A DNA stretch of 64,000 nucleotides, taken from NCBI RefSeq assembly GCF_002261425.1, contig NZ_NEVJ01000003.1:2294001-2358000 (forward strand). The letters run 5' to 3'. Shown piece by piece: positions 8,356-17,283 of the stretch. Origin of the DNA: Bordetella genomosp. 9 (GTDB lineage: Bacteria; Pseudomonadota; Gammaproteobacteria; Burkholderiales; Burkholderiaceae_B). Numbering within the stretch: position 1 is the first letter of the stretch; each line of letters opens with the position of its first letter. The translations under genes were made by a program, and so were the position numbers. The notes under the pieces are model-generated. The model worked only from the letters and a program-made list of their open reading frames with translations. It was not told the origin of the DNA and ran no database searches.

Positions 8356-9399
8356 GTGGCCCCCGCCGATCCGGTGGCGGCCTACCGGCGCCTGCTGCGG
8401 CGCCGCGCCCTGCTGCTGGCCGCCCTGGTCGCGCTGATCCTGGCGGCGATGCTGGGCAATTTCCTGATCGGCGGCAGCGACCTGCCGGCGCAGGCCCTGC
8501 TGGCTGCCCTGCTGCATCCGGACGGCGCGCCGCCGGTCGACCGCGTCATCGTGTGGACCCTGCGCCTGCCGCAGGCGGCGTCCGCGGTGCTGGTCGGCAT
8601 GGCCCTGGGCCTGGCGGGCGCCGAGATGCAGACCGTCCTGAACAATCCCCTGGCCAGTCCCGACACCCTGGGCGTTTCGTCCGCCGCCGCGCTGGGCGCG
8701 TCGGTGGCGATCGTGTTCGGCGGCTGGCTGCTGCCGTGGATCGCGCCGGACTGGGCGATCGCGGCCTGCGCATTCGTGTTCGCGGCCGCCGGCGCGCTGC
8801 TGCTGGACACCGTGGCGCGCCGCGGTGGCATGCGGGCCAGCGGCGTGGTGCTGTTCGGCATCGCGATGGTGTTCCTGTGCAACGCGGTGGTTTCGGCGAT
8901 CCAGTTCGTGGCCAGCGCCCAGGCCTTGCAGAACCTGGTGTTCTGGACCATGGGTAGCCTGGGCCGCATCGGCTGGATGCAGCTGGGCGCGCTGGCCCTG
9001 GCCCTGGCGCTGGCCCTGCCGCTCTCGCTGCGGGCCGCCTGGCGCCTGACGGCGCTGAGGCTGGGCACCGAGCGCGCCGCCAGCTTCGGCGTGGACGTGC
9101 GCCGCCTGCGGCTGGGCGCGCTGGCGCGCATCAGCCTGCTGTCGGGCCTGGCGGTGTCGCTGGCGGGCGTCATCGGATTCATCGGGCTGGTGGCGCCCCA
9201 TATCGCGCGGCGCCTGTTCGGCGAGGACCATCGCTTCTACCTCGCGGGCAGCGCGCTGGTGGGGGCCGTGGTGCTGTCGCTGGCCTCGATCCTGTCCAAG
9301 TGGCTGGTGCCGGGGCTGGTATTGCCGATCGGCATCGTGACGGCCCTGGCGGGACTGCCGGTTTTCCTGGCGGTGGTCCTGCGGCGGCAATTGCCATGA
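8356..9399 (+). CDS. FecCD/BtuC-family ABC transporter permease
   Basis: This is the membrane subunit of an importer for ferric siderophore, haem or cobalamin. The 347-residue protein starts with GTG three bases after the cpoB stop. It has about ten hydrophobic helices. Family motifs are the LRLPQAASAVLVGMALGLAGAE region near residue 70, NNPLASPDTLGVSSAAALGAS near 95-115, and GVIGFIGLVAPHIARRLFGEDHR near 270-295, which contacts the ATPase. ATGA coupling to the next gene confirms a two-gene unit. No periplasmic binding protein or TonB-dependent receptor lies alongside, so the substrate cannot be named. Its place in the tol operon region is unusual. Confidence 0.92.
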   Translation: MAPADPVAAYRRLLRRRALLLAALVALILAAMLGNFLIGGSDLPAQALLAALLHPDGAPPVDRVIVWTLRLPQAASAVLVGMALGLAGAEMQTVLNNPLASPDTLGVSSAAALGASVAIVFGGWLLPWIAPDWAIAACAFVFAAAGALLLDTVARRGGMRASGVVLFGIAMVFLCNAVVSAIQFVASAQALQNLVFWTMGSLGRIGWMQLGALALALALALPLSLRAAWRLTALRLGTERAASFGVDVRRLRLGALARISLLSGLAVSLAGVIGFIGLVAPHIARRLFGEDHRFYLAGSALVGAVVLSLASILSKWLVPGLVLPIGIVTALAGLPVFLAVVLRRQLP

Positions 9400-10247
9400 C
9401 GGTCGGCATATCGATGGCCGGCGCGCCGGGCGCGGACGGCCTGTCGGTCCAGGACATACGCGCCGGGTACGGCGCGCGGGAAGTCCTGCGCGGACTTTCG
9501 CTGCAGGCGCTGCCGCCCGGACGGGTCACCGCGGTGCTGGGGCCCAATGGCTGCGGTAAATCCACCCTGTTGAGAACGCTGGCGGGGCTGATGCCCATGC
9601 GCCAGGGCGCGGTCGCGTGGGCTGGCCGCGACCTGGCGTCCGTGCCGCCCGCCGACCGCTCGGCGCTGGTGGCGTACATGCCCCAGGATCTGCCGGACGC
9701 CGTACACCTGCGGGTGCTCGAGGCCGTGGTGGCGGCGGCGCGCGCGCGATCGGGACGTCTGGGCGGGCGAGCGGATGTCGACGCGGCGCAGGCGCTGCTG
9801 GCGCGGCTGGATATCGGCCACCTGGCGATGCGGCACCTGGATGAGCTGTCCGGCGGCCAGCGGCAATTGGCGGGACTGGCGCTGGCCTTGGTGCAGCAGC
9901 CTCGCGTCCTGCTGCTGGATGAGCCGCTTTCCGCGCTGGACCTGCGGCACCAGTTCGAGGTGATGGCGCTGCTGGCGCGCGAAACGCGCGAGCGGCGGCT
10001 GGTGACCCTGATGGCGACGCATGACCTGGCGGTCGCGCTGCGGCATGCCGAACATGCGATCCTGCTGCATGACGGGGCGCTGGCGGCCGAAGGCGCCCCG
10101 GCGGACGTGTTGGCCCCCGCCATGCTGGCGGACGTCTATGGCGTACGCGGGCGCGTCGGCCGCACGGACCTGGGTGCGCCTTATGTCGTCATCGACGGCC
10201 TCAACGCGGCCCCGGGCCCGCACCGAGCAGACGGTCCAGGCACTTGA
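9396..10247 (+). CDS. ABC transporter ATPase, FepC/BtuD type
   Basis: This subunit drives the preceding permease. The ATG at 9396 overlaps the permease stop (ATGA) and gives 283 residues. Walker A is GPNGCGKS (residues 49-56), the signature is LSGGQRQLAGLALAL near residue 151, Walker B is VLLLDEPLSALDL, and the switch His lies in TLMATHDLAVALRH. The family core ends near APYVVIDGL. The last 15 or so residues are read from DNA that, on the other strand, is the 3' end of tssM. That 47-base convergent overlap suggests the original end of the gene was replaced when the T6SS locus became its neighbour. Confidence 0.92.
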   Translation: MTVGISMAGAPGADGLSVQDIRAGYGAREVLRGLSLQALPPGRVTAVLGPNGCGKSTLLRTLAGLMPMRQGAVAWAGRDLASVPPADRSALVAYMPQDLPDAVHLRVLEAVVAAARARSGRLGGRADVDAAQALLARLDIGHLAMRHLDELSGGQRQLAGLALALVQQPRVLLLDEPLSALDLRHQFEVMALLARETRERRLVTLMATHDLAVALRHAEHAILLHDGALAAEGAPADVLAPAMLADVYGVRGRVGRTDLGAPYVVIDGLNAAPGPHRADGPGT

Positions 10248-13200
10248 ACCGGCGCAGCGCCGGCAAGCCGAAAGGATTGATCACGCTGCCCGCGTCCAGC
10301 TCCAGCGACACGCGTTTGCCGGAAAGATCGAAGTCCAGCTTATAGCGGTCGCTGCGCACCTGCCGCAGCGTGCCCAGATCGAGCAGCCTGAACAACGCCC
10401 ATGGTCCGCTGACCGCGTGGCCGTCGCGCCCGCCGGGGTCCGCCGGCTCATAGCCGATACGGCCGGACTGCGCGGCGCTGCTGTCGGGCCAGGCGAAACT
10501 GATCGGGACGGCGGGGCCATGCGCATAATCCAGGGCCTGGTTTCCCAACGCCAGCGTGAAGCGCGTGAAATAGGAATCCAGGAACAGCGGCAGCAGCTGG
10601 AAGCGCACCGCCATGGTCTTGCCGCCGTCCGGAAAGAAGGCCTGGCGTATGGTCGCGGCGTCCTGGAACACCTGCAGCGCGGCGCGCGAGAAACCCAGGC
10701 GCACGGCGTTCGGCCGCCAACGCCAGGGCGTCACGCTCATATCGACATAGGTCAGCAGGTTGGCCTGGAAGAAGCTCGCGAGCAGTCCCGCGGGTCCGAA
10801 CAGGCGGTTGAAATCGTCCTGCGTCATGTCCTGGCTGGAACGCGGGTCGACGGGATAGCGGTTGTCCAACGCGGCATGGCAGAACGGCGCCACGTCGGCG
10901 CGCCATAGTTCGTCTATGCGGCGCCGGATGTCGTCGACCGCCACCGCCTTGCCGTCGTTCGCCAGCTGCTGCAGCATGTCGCGCAGCGGCGACGGCTGGC
11001 CTTCCGCGGCATCCTGCATGGCGCCGATCGCGTCGGCCGGCGGCGCCGGTACGCCATGCTGGCGGGCAGCATCGACACCATCCAGGAACTGCGCCACGCC
11101 TTCGATACTGGCCTGGATCCGTGCGATGGGCGGCGCGGCGCCGTTCGCCCCCTGGAACAGTTGATGGAGCGCGCCGAAGTGGCGGTCGACCGGGGTCGGC
11201 GGCGAGCCCTTGCCGGCCAGGTCGGTTTGCACCGCGACGGCTTGCAGGAAGCGGCGCAAGGGGCTGTCCGCCCCGGCCAGGACATGCATTTCGGCAGCGC
11301 CGTCGCGGGCGTCGGGCGGCATGGCGCCGACGCGCACGTCGTTCAACAGCGCATCCCAGGCTTCCACGTAGCGCGAAAAATAGGTTCTATCGAGCGACTC
11401 GCGCAAGCGCTCGGCATGGCCGGCGGACACCGGACGCCGCAGCACCCACCCATCCCGCTCGCTGCCTGTGATGAGCTTGTCGCGCGCGGCGGGATATAGG
11501 TGGTAGCCGGACAGCGTGTACACCCCCGGCACGCCATCGGACAAGGGCAGCCCGCTGGGACGATGCAATGCCAGCGGCGTGTCCATGCCTTCCAGCTGGG
11601 CGACGGACAAGGGTTCCGGCACCGCCTCCGACAGGTCCGCCTGCAGCATGTCGTACAGGCGGTCGGCCAGGGGCCGCGCGCTGAGCTCGGCGCGGACACG
11701 CGCGACCCGTTCGGCGTCGGGCGGGGCACTGGCTTCGAAATCGGGCACGTCCAGCAAGGCGCGCGCATGGGACAGGAGTTTCGCGCGTCCCGCATCGGTC
11801 AGCGGCAAGGCGCGCGCGTCATGCGTGATCCATGCCATGACGGCGGCGGCATCGAAGTGCTCGGCATCGCCCAGCATCAGATAGGTGCGCAAGGCCCGGA
11901 ACCGCGGCATGTCGCCTTGCGCCGGGTCCATCATCGCTTCGCGGGCGCGGGCCTGGACGAAGGGCAGCAGGGCCTGCCGCAGCAGCGTGCGGTATTCGGT
12001 CCGGGCCGCATCCTTCAATCTGTCACCCTGGTACAGGCCGACCCAGCGCTCCAGGATGGATTCGGCCGGCGAGCGGGCCGGCGGCAACGCCGGTCGCATC
12101 GCCGCGTCGAGCAAGGCCAGCATCCTGGGCAGCTCATCGGCCGTGCCGCCGGTGTCCACGCTGGCGGCCAGCGCGGCCAGGCGTGCCGTGTCGGCATGCA
12201 CCGCGCGCGTCATCACGCGGTTGCGGTCGAAACCCGCCATCAGCACGAGCACGATGGCGGCCACTGTCACGGCCAATGCCGCCGGCGTCAGGTAACGCGA
12301 CGCGTGACGCCTTGCGCTTGCCGCCGCGCGGCCGGCCAGGCCGGCTTCGCGGAAGATCACGTCGCGCAGCAGCCCGGCGATGAAGTAGCCGTGCGGCTGC
12401 GTGGATCCGCGCGGACGGGCGGGCGCATGGGCCCGCACCGCGGCCGCCAGCGGGCTGGCCGAAACGGGATGCTCCTGGCCATCGCGCGCGGCGCTGGTGA
12501 AGTAGACGCCGCGCAGCCACGCAGGCGGCGCCTGGTAGGAGCGGGCGAACACATGGCCCAGCATCCCGTAAAGCGGCTCGGCCAGCGATTCGAACTGCGC
12601 GGGAAAGCCGTAGATGGCGCCCGCCTGTACATCGTCGCCCGCGGTGGCGGCCAGATGCACGACGCGATCCTGCAGGCGGCGCACCAGGGCGACGAACTCC
12701 GACATGAATGCGGCCAGCGCGGCATCGTCGGCGCGCGGTGCCGCGCCGGCGAACGTGACGCCCCAGGGCTGCTCTGCGCCGCCGCGGTCGAGGTGGGTGA
12801 AGAAGGTGTCGAAGCCGGCCAGGCGGTCGCATTGCGTGACGACGACGTACACCGGGAAGGCGCGCCGGAAGCAGCGCTGCATCTCGCGCAGGCAGGCGCG
12901 GATTTCGCCGGCGCGCGCCATGGCGGTCTGCTCGCCGCCGAGCAGGTCCTGCACGTCGATGGCGACGATGACGCCGTTGACCGGGCATAGCCGGCGTGCC
13001 TGGCGCAGGCGTTTCAGCAGGTGATGCCAGATCGCCGCGTGCGCGCCGGGCGTCTCGATCACCAGGGCGCGGTCGCCGAGCCAGAAACGGCAGGGATCAC
13101 CTGGCCGCCATTCGGATTCCGGCGCCGGCGCGCCCAGGCCCAGGCGCGAGGCTGCCAGCAACAAGGTCTTGCCGCCACCAGGGCTGCCGAGCGCCAGGTA

Positions 13201-13599
13201 CCACGGCAGCCGATACAGGCTGTGGCGACGCAAGCGCCACCACGGGCCGTCCCTGCGCAGCACGCGCAGCGTGGAACGGAACAGGGCATCCAGCCTGTCG
13301 CGCGCCGCCACCAGTGTGCCGTCGTCAGAGGCCGCCTGGGCGGGTTCCGGCGGGGCCGGCTGCCAGGTGATGCGCAGGCGATCCAGCCGCCGCACCAGCG
13401 CGAGCACGCCGTAGGCGAATATCCACAGCAGGCACAAGGCCAGGGTCAGCCACGCGCGCGCAACGGGCGTCGCGAACGGCGCATAGCCCGCATAGGAGAC
13501 GCGCGGCGACTGCTGCACGACAAAAGCGATGCCCAGCAGCACCAGCACGGCCAGCGCGATGCGGCGTACGGTCAGGCCGCCGAAGGGATTCTTGAGCAT
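10201..13599 (-). CDS. tssM: TssM (IcmF-like), T6SS inner-membrane complex
   Basis: TssM forms the trans-envelope core of the T6SS with TssL and TssJ. The 1132-residue protein has two N-terminal membrane helices (about 12-29 and 47-69) and a cytoplasmic NTPase-like domain with an intact Walker A, GSPGGGKT, at 138-145. A third helix lies near residues 430-452 (LTPAALAVTVAAIVLVLMAG). A large periplasmic region follows, containing IcmF-related and C-terminal TssM domains that end in FGLPALRRFKCLDR. It starts 73 bases after tssL without a good Shine-Dalgarno sequence. It is the last gene of the cluster and its 3' end overlaps the convergent ABC ATPase gene by 47 bases. Confidence 0.96.
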   Translation of the reverse strand: MLKNPFGGLTVRRIALAVLVLLGIAFVVQQSPRVSYAGYAPFATPVARAWLTLALCLLWIFAYGVLALVRRLDRLRITWQPAPPEPAQAASDDGTLVAARDRLDALFRSTLRVLRRDGPWWRLRRHSLYRLPWYLALGSPGGGKTLLLAASRLGLGAPAPESEWRPGDPCRFWLGDRALVIETPGAHAAIWHHLLKRLRQARRLCPVNGVIVAIDVQDLLGGEQTAMARAGEIRACLREMQRCFRRAFPVYVVVTQCDRLAGFDTFFTHLDRGGAEQPWGVTFAGAAPRADDAALAAFMSEFVALVRRLQDRVVHLAATAGDDVQAGAIYGFPAQFESLAEPLYGMLGHVFARSYQAPPAWLRGVYFTSAARDGQEHPVSASPLAAAVRAHAPARPRGSTQPHGYFIAGLLRDVIFREAGLAGRAAASARRHASRYLTPAALAVTVAAIVLVLMAGFDRNRVMTRAVHADTARLAALAASVDTGGTADELPRMLALLDAAMRPALPPARSPAESILERWVGLYQGDRLKDAARTEYRTLLRQALLPFVQARAREAMMDPAQGDMPRFRALRTYLMLGDAEHFDAAAVMAWITHDARALPLTDAGRAKLLSHARALLDVPDFEASAPPDAERVARVRAELSARPLADRLYDMLQADLSEAVPEPLSVAQLEGMDTPLALHRPSGLPLSDGVPGVYTLSGYHLYPAARDKLITGSERDGWVLRRPVSAGHAERLRESLDRTYFSRYVEAWDALLNDVRVGAMPPDARDGAAEMHVLAGADSPLRRFLQAVAVQTDLAGKGSPPTPVDRHFGALHQLFQGANGAAPPIARIQASIEGVAQFLDGVDAARQHGVPAPPADAIGAMQDAAEGQPSPLRDMLQQLANDGKAVAVDDIRRRIDELWRADVAPFCHAALDNRYPVDPRSSQDMTQDDFNRLFGPAGLLASFFQANLLTYVDMSVTPWRWRPNAVRLGFSRAALQVFQDAATIRQAFFPDGGKTMAVRFQLLPLFLDSYFTRFTLALGNQALDYAHGPAVPISFAWPDSSAAQSGRIGYEPADPGGRDGHAVSGPWALFRLLDLGTLRQVRSDRYKLDFDLSGKRVSLELDAGSVINPFGLPALRRFKCLDRLLGAGPGPR

Positions 13600-13671
13600 G
13601 TTGCGCGGTTTGTTTTATATGACTTTGCGGGCCTGGCCTGCCGCCAGAGGGAAGGCCGGTGATGAAGCGCG

Positions 13672-14955
13672 CTATGGCGAAGCGCCCGGCGCCAGCAGGG
13701 TGATGACGACGCGCCGGTTGCGGGCCTGGCCCGCGGGCGTGTCGTTGGACGCCACGGGTTCGCTGCTGCCCTTCCCTTGCGCCAGGAAGCGCTGCGGCTG
13801 GTCGGTTTCCTGGCGCAGCAGCTCCACCACCTGCGTGGCGCGGGCCAAGGAAAGCGCCCAGTTGGAGGGCGCGCCGGGCGCGGGCCGCTGATCGTCGGTG
13901 TGCCCGACGACCAGGACCTGTCCGGGCACGATGCGCAGGGCATCGCCGATCCGGCGGATCAAGGGCAGATCGGCGGCGGGGACGCGCGCGCTGCCGGAGG
14001 CGAACAAGGCATCGCTACCCAGCGTCAGGACGACACGACCCGTCTGGTGGTCGATGCGCAGCCGTCGCGCATCGACGTCGGCGGCGAGGATCCGGTCGAG
14101 TTCGTCCGCGAACGACGCGAGCGGCGGGAGCGACGGGGCGGCCGCCGGCGCGGGCGGGGCGGTGTCGCGTTCCGGCGGGACGACGACGGGAACCTTCACC
14201 CGCACGGCCTCGCGCGCCAGCGCGACGGTTTCGGCCTGCTGGCGCAAGCGCAGCTCCAGCCAGCCGTAGAAGGACACCAGGGCGAAGAACAGGCCCGCCA
14301 TGACCCACCACAGCGGCCGCAGCAGGCCGACGCGGCGGTTGCCCGCGCTGTCGCCGCGCCAGCGTGGCGACAGGGCGGAATCCGGCGCGCCCCGCACATT
14401 GCGGATCAGGCCGCGCAGCTTCTGGCGGACCTGGCCCAGCGCGGCCACGCCCTGCGGCGACAGGCGATAGCGGCCCTGCATGCCCAGCGCCAGTATCACG
14501 GACAAGAGCTCCAGCACATCGATGTTGGCCGAGGGATCGCGCGACAGTTCATGCAGGATGGTGAAGAAGCGCTCGCCGCCCGATGCTTCCCCGTGGAAGA
14601 TGACCAGCAGGCTGCGCGCGGACCAGGCCTCGCCGCCCCAGGGCGTGGCGGCGACGGCTTCGTCCAGATAGGTGCAGAGGCAATAGCGGGCGGCCGCCAC
14701 GGTGTCCGTCGGCACGTGGGCGCAGGCATCGACGAAGTTGCGCACCATCAGCGCCAGCCGGCGGCGCAGCTCTTCCAGCGGCAGCGGCGGCGGCTGGCGG
14801 CCATGCCGCAACAGCATGCCCAGTTCGAGCAGGGGATGCGCCGCCTCGACCAGCGGATTCAGCGCGTGGCGCGGCAGGAACAACGGCGTGGCGGCGAAGG
14901 TGGTGTCGACGACGGCGGCGCTGTCCGTCGACACCGGGTAATCCAACATCCTCAT
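13672..14955 (-). CDS. tssL: TssL with C-terminal OmpA domain (DotU type)
   Basis: TssL is the inner-membrane partner of TssM and TssK. The start is ATG 14955 (MRMLDYPVSTDSAAVVDTTF), which overlaps the tssK stop as ATGA and gives 427 residues. An earlier in-frame ATG would lie deep inside tssK. The N-terminal DotU domain (about 30-215) is cytoplasmic, with the signature CTYLDEAVAATPWG. One membrane helix follows (LWWVMAGLFFALVSFYGWL). The periplasmic part ends in an OmpA-like domain (ALFASGSARVPAADLPLIRR, VVGHTDDQRP). The extra OmpA domain makes this the extended TssL form, which can hold peptidoglycan without a separate TagL protein. Confidence 0.95.
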   Translation of the reverse strand: MRMLDYPVSTDSAAVVDTTFAATPLFLPRHALNPLVEAAHPLLELGMLLRHGRQPPPLPLEELRRRLALMVRNFVDACAHVPTDTVAAARYCLCTYLDEAVAATPWGGEAWSARSLLVIFHGEASGGERFFTILHELSRDPSANIDVLELLSVILALGMQGRYRLSPQGVAALGQVRQKLRGLIRNVRGAPDSALSPRWRGDSAGNRRVGLLRPLWWVMAGLFFALVSFYGWLELRLRQQAETVALAREAVRVKVPVVVPPERDTAPPAPAAAPSLPPLASFADELDRILAADVDARRLRIDHQTGRVVLTLGSDALFASGSARVPAADLPLIRRIGDALRIVPGQVLVVGHTDDQRPAPGAPSNWALSLARATQVVELLRQETDQPQRFLAQGKGSSEPVASNDTPAGQARNRRVVITLLAPGASP

Positions 14956-16307
14956 TGCCGTATGGCCCACAGCTCGAGGCGCAGGCCGGGGAAATCGCCC
15001 GCCACGTGCAGCGCGATGCCGGCGGAAACCGGCAGATCCGCCCATAGTTCATCGGATGCATCCAGGGCGAAATAGCAGCGGTTGGCGTGGAACGGCAACT
15101 GCCGGGGGGCGACCGGCAGCGTGCGCAAGGCGATGCCCGGCAATTGCAGCGTGACCAGGTCGTGGATCTTTTCCACCGGTCCGACCTTGAGCTTGGCGGG
15201 CAGGCTGGCCCACAGCGCATCGGCCGGCAGGTCCGCGCCCGCCGCGAGCACGAAGCTGGCGGTACGCAGCAGACCCACGTCCGGGATGCGCCCCACGCGC
15301 ATCCCGAACTGGCCTTCTTCCAGCGGGATGGGGATGGCCTGCGGCTCGATCACGGCCGACAGCGCGCGCCGCAGGTATTCCATGAGCGGCTGGAAGCAGC
15401 TGTCCAGGCCATCGTGCCGATAGGGCGGCAGCTTGGGCGGCCGCCGGTCGCCCTGGCTGAAGCAGGCCAGCTCGCCCGCCAGCCGCAGCATCTCGCGATA
15501 AAGATGTTCCGGATGCAAGCCGCCCGCCGCCGCCAGGTGCGAAAAAAAGGGCTCGGCGCGATTGACCAGCTGCAGCAGCAGGAATTCGGCGATCTCGGCC
15601 GCGCCGTGGGTCGTCGGCCGAACCAGGCGGTCGGCCAACGCCGCGCCGCGCTGGCCCAGCAGGCCGACCAGTTCGTCCGTGAGCCGGACCAGGCGCGGCG
15701 CGGCGCGGCAGTCGATCACCGGCGGGCAGTAGGCGCGATCCAGTAAGACCGTGCCGTCGGAACGGCGTTCGAGTATGCGAACCACGCCCAGCACCGCATG
15801 GCCTTCCGCGACTTCATGGTCGAACGCCAGGCGCAGGCGCAACCGTCCGACCTGCAGCAGGGCATCCTGGTCCGCGTCGGCATTGCTGTCATGGACCGTG
15901 TATTCGGCGATGCGGTAGCGGGCCGGGGCCGCCCCCGGATTACCGACCACATCATCGGCCACATCATCGGCCGCAGCCTCGGGCGCGCCGGGCCGGGCCA
16001 GCGGCAACGCGAGCACCGCCAGCACGTCGCGCGTGCCATCGGGCACGTCGCGCGCCCCTGGCAGATCGTCGTCCACCGGCAGGCTGAAGGGCGTGCCGTC
16101 CGGCATGATGCCCTCGCAGGCCAGCAACGCCAGCTTGCCCAGGGCCAGTTGGTGCTCGTCCAGCTCCAGCCTGGAAAAACCCCAGCGCCGCGGACCGCGA
16201 CCCAGGCGCCCGTCGATGTAATTGCGCCAGTAGCGATCATGCTGCTGCAGATGTTGCTGCTGCAGCAGCATGCCTTCCGACCAGACGATCTTATTGTTCC
16301 AGTACAT
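14952..16307 (-). CDS. tssK: TssK, T6SS baseplate adaptor
   Basis: TssK joins the baseplate to the membrane complex. The start MYWNNKIVWSEGMLLQQQHL at 16307 is preceded by an excellent AAGGAGG six bases upstream and matches the family opening (NKVLWSEGMFL-type). A longer open frame exists but lacks this support. The 451-residue length is normal. The N-terminal shell-like domain and the C-terminal half with KLKVGPVEKIHDLVTLQLPG are both recognisable. Its first 17 bases overlap the end of tssJ, and its stop overlaps the tssL start, so tssJ-tssK-tssL are translated as a coupled set. Confidence 0.96.
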   Translation of the reverse strand: MYWNNKIVWSEGMLLQQQHLQQHDRYWRNYIDGRLGRGPRRWGFSRLELDEHQLALGKLALLACEGIMPDGTPFSLPVDDDLPGARDVPDGTRDVLAVLALPLARPGAPEAAADDVADDVVGNPGAAPARYRIAEYTVHDSNADADQDALLQVGRLRLRLAFDHEVAEGHAVLGVVRILERRSDGTVLLDRAYCPPVIDCRAAPRLVRLTDELVGLLGQRGAALADRLVRPTTHGAAEIAEFLLLQLVNRAEPFFSHLAAAGGLHPEHLYREMLRLAGELACFSQGDRRPPKLPPYRHDGLDSCFQPLMEYLRRALSAVIEPQAIPIPLEEGQFGMRVGRIPDVGLLRTASFVLAAGADLPADALWASLPAKLKVGPVEKIHDLVTLQLPGIALRTLPVAPRQLPFHANRCYFALDASDELWADLPVSAGIALHVAGDFPGLRLELWAIRQ

Positions 16308-16818
16308 CAATCCCCTCCTTCCAGGAACCCAAATCATTCTTGCCGTCGCGCTCGGCCACGGCCACGCTGCCCGCCGCCAGCGTCACCACCCAATCGACAT
16401 CACCACTGTCCGGAAGGCCGACCACGGCCCGCCATCGGGCGCGATAGATGTCCCGGTAGGCAACGAGCACGGCCAGGTAACGCGCGCCCGGTACGAGCGA
16501 TGGACGCAATGCGAGCCGTTGGCCGGGCCGGACCGCCAGCACCGAACGCGACAGCAGATCCTTCCCCAGGATGCGCTTGTCGTTGTCGTACAGGTCGAAG
16601 AAATTCGCCTGGCAGAAATCGTCGGACTGCGCCAGCTCGTAGATACGCACGATCACGGGAGAAGGCCGCCCTGCGCCGTCCGGGTTGAGATCCGGCGCGG
16701 CCTTCAGCCGCAGATGGATGTCTCGGTCGACGACGTCGGCCGTGCCGCATGCCGCCAGGCATGCGAGCAGGCAACTGGTGGTCAGCAGGCGCGCGGCAAG
16801 GCGTCGGCACTCATGCAT
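16291..16818 (-). CDS. tssJ: TssJ, T6SS outer-membrane lipoprotein
   Basis: TssJ is the outer-membrane lipoprotein that caps TssM. The start MHECRRLAARLLTTSCLLAC at 16818 gives a lipoprotein signal with lipobox LAAC (Cys at residue 24) and a 175-residue protein. The mature part is the beta-sandwich family: IHLRLKAAPDLNPDGAGRPS, then VIVRIYELAQSDDFCQANFF and a DLYDNDKRILGKDLL segment, all hallmark TssJ features. The upstream in-frame extension to 17034 is Arg/Pro-rich out-of-frame noise over the preceding small gene. That gene's stop (16811) overlaps this start, and tssK overlaps its end. Confidence 0.94.
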   Translation of the reverse strand: MHECRRLAARLLTTSCLLACLAACGTADVVDRDIHLRLKAAPDLNPDGAGRPSPVIVRIYELAQSDDFCQANFFDLYDNDKRILGKDLLSRSVLAVRPGQRLALRPSLVPGARYLAVLVAYRDIYRARWRAVVGLPDSGDVDWVVTLAAGSVAVAERDGKNDLGSWKEGIDVLEQ

Positions 16819-17083
16819 CGGCGTCCGGGCACCCTGCCGTTGCCAAGCCCGCCTGCGTGGGCAGCCTGCAGGCGTAGTGCTCTGGCGAGGCGGTGTCGCG
16901 CGCGGCCGCCTCGCGGTAGCCCGGCAACGGCCGGCGCGGCGTGCGCAGGCCCAGCGGATCGGCGTCCGCCAGCACGGCCAGCCGGCGGTCCAGGGCGGGA
17001 TCGCCGGCCAGCAGGTCGACACGGGCCAGCGCATCCAGCGCGCCCGCGCGGGTATTGAAGGTGTTCCAGAAATTGTCGTTCAT
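16811..17083 (-). CDS. Small conserved-position T6SS cluster protein of unknown function
   Basis: This short frame lies between the PAAR-like gene and tssJ. Its stop overlaps the tssJ ATG. The ATG at 17083 has GAGG eight bases upstream and yields 90 residues starting MNDNFWNTFNTRAGALDALA. It has no signal peptide or membrane helix, and a Pro/Arg-rich C-terminal half with two Cys. The same frame stays open upstream. An ATG at 17164 (117 residues) or a GTG at 17266 (151 residues), 17 bases after the PAAR-like gene, are alternatives with weaker ribosome sites. I do not recognise a family. Position suggests a cargo adaptor, baseplate accessory or small effector, all unproven. Confidence 0.6.
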   Translation of the reverse strand: MNDNFWNTFNTRAGALDALARVDLLAGDPALDRRLAVLADADPLGLRTPRRPLPGYREAAARDTASPEHYACRLPTQAGLATAGCPDADA

Positions 17084-17283
17084 CTGCTCATCCTCGAAGC
17101 GGCCGGCGCGTTGGTTCGCGGCGGCGCCGAATTGATCCCCCGCCGCGCCACCCAGGCGCCCCATGGTCAGGGGTCTGGATGCGCGCCGCGCGAGACCGGT
17201 ACGATCGATACCCTTAAGGAATCCGATGCCTGAGGAGAGGATCGCATCATCCGGCGGTCCGGACACCGGGAAAAATCGTAGGC

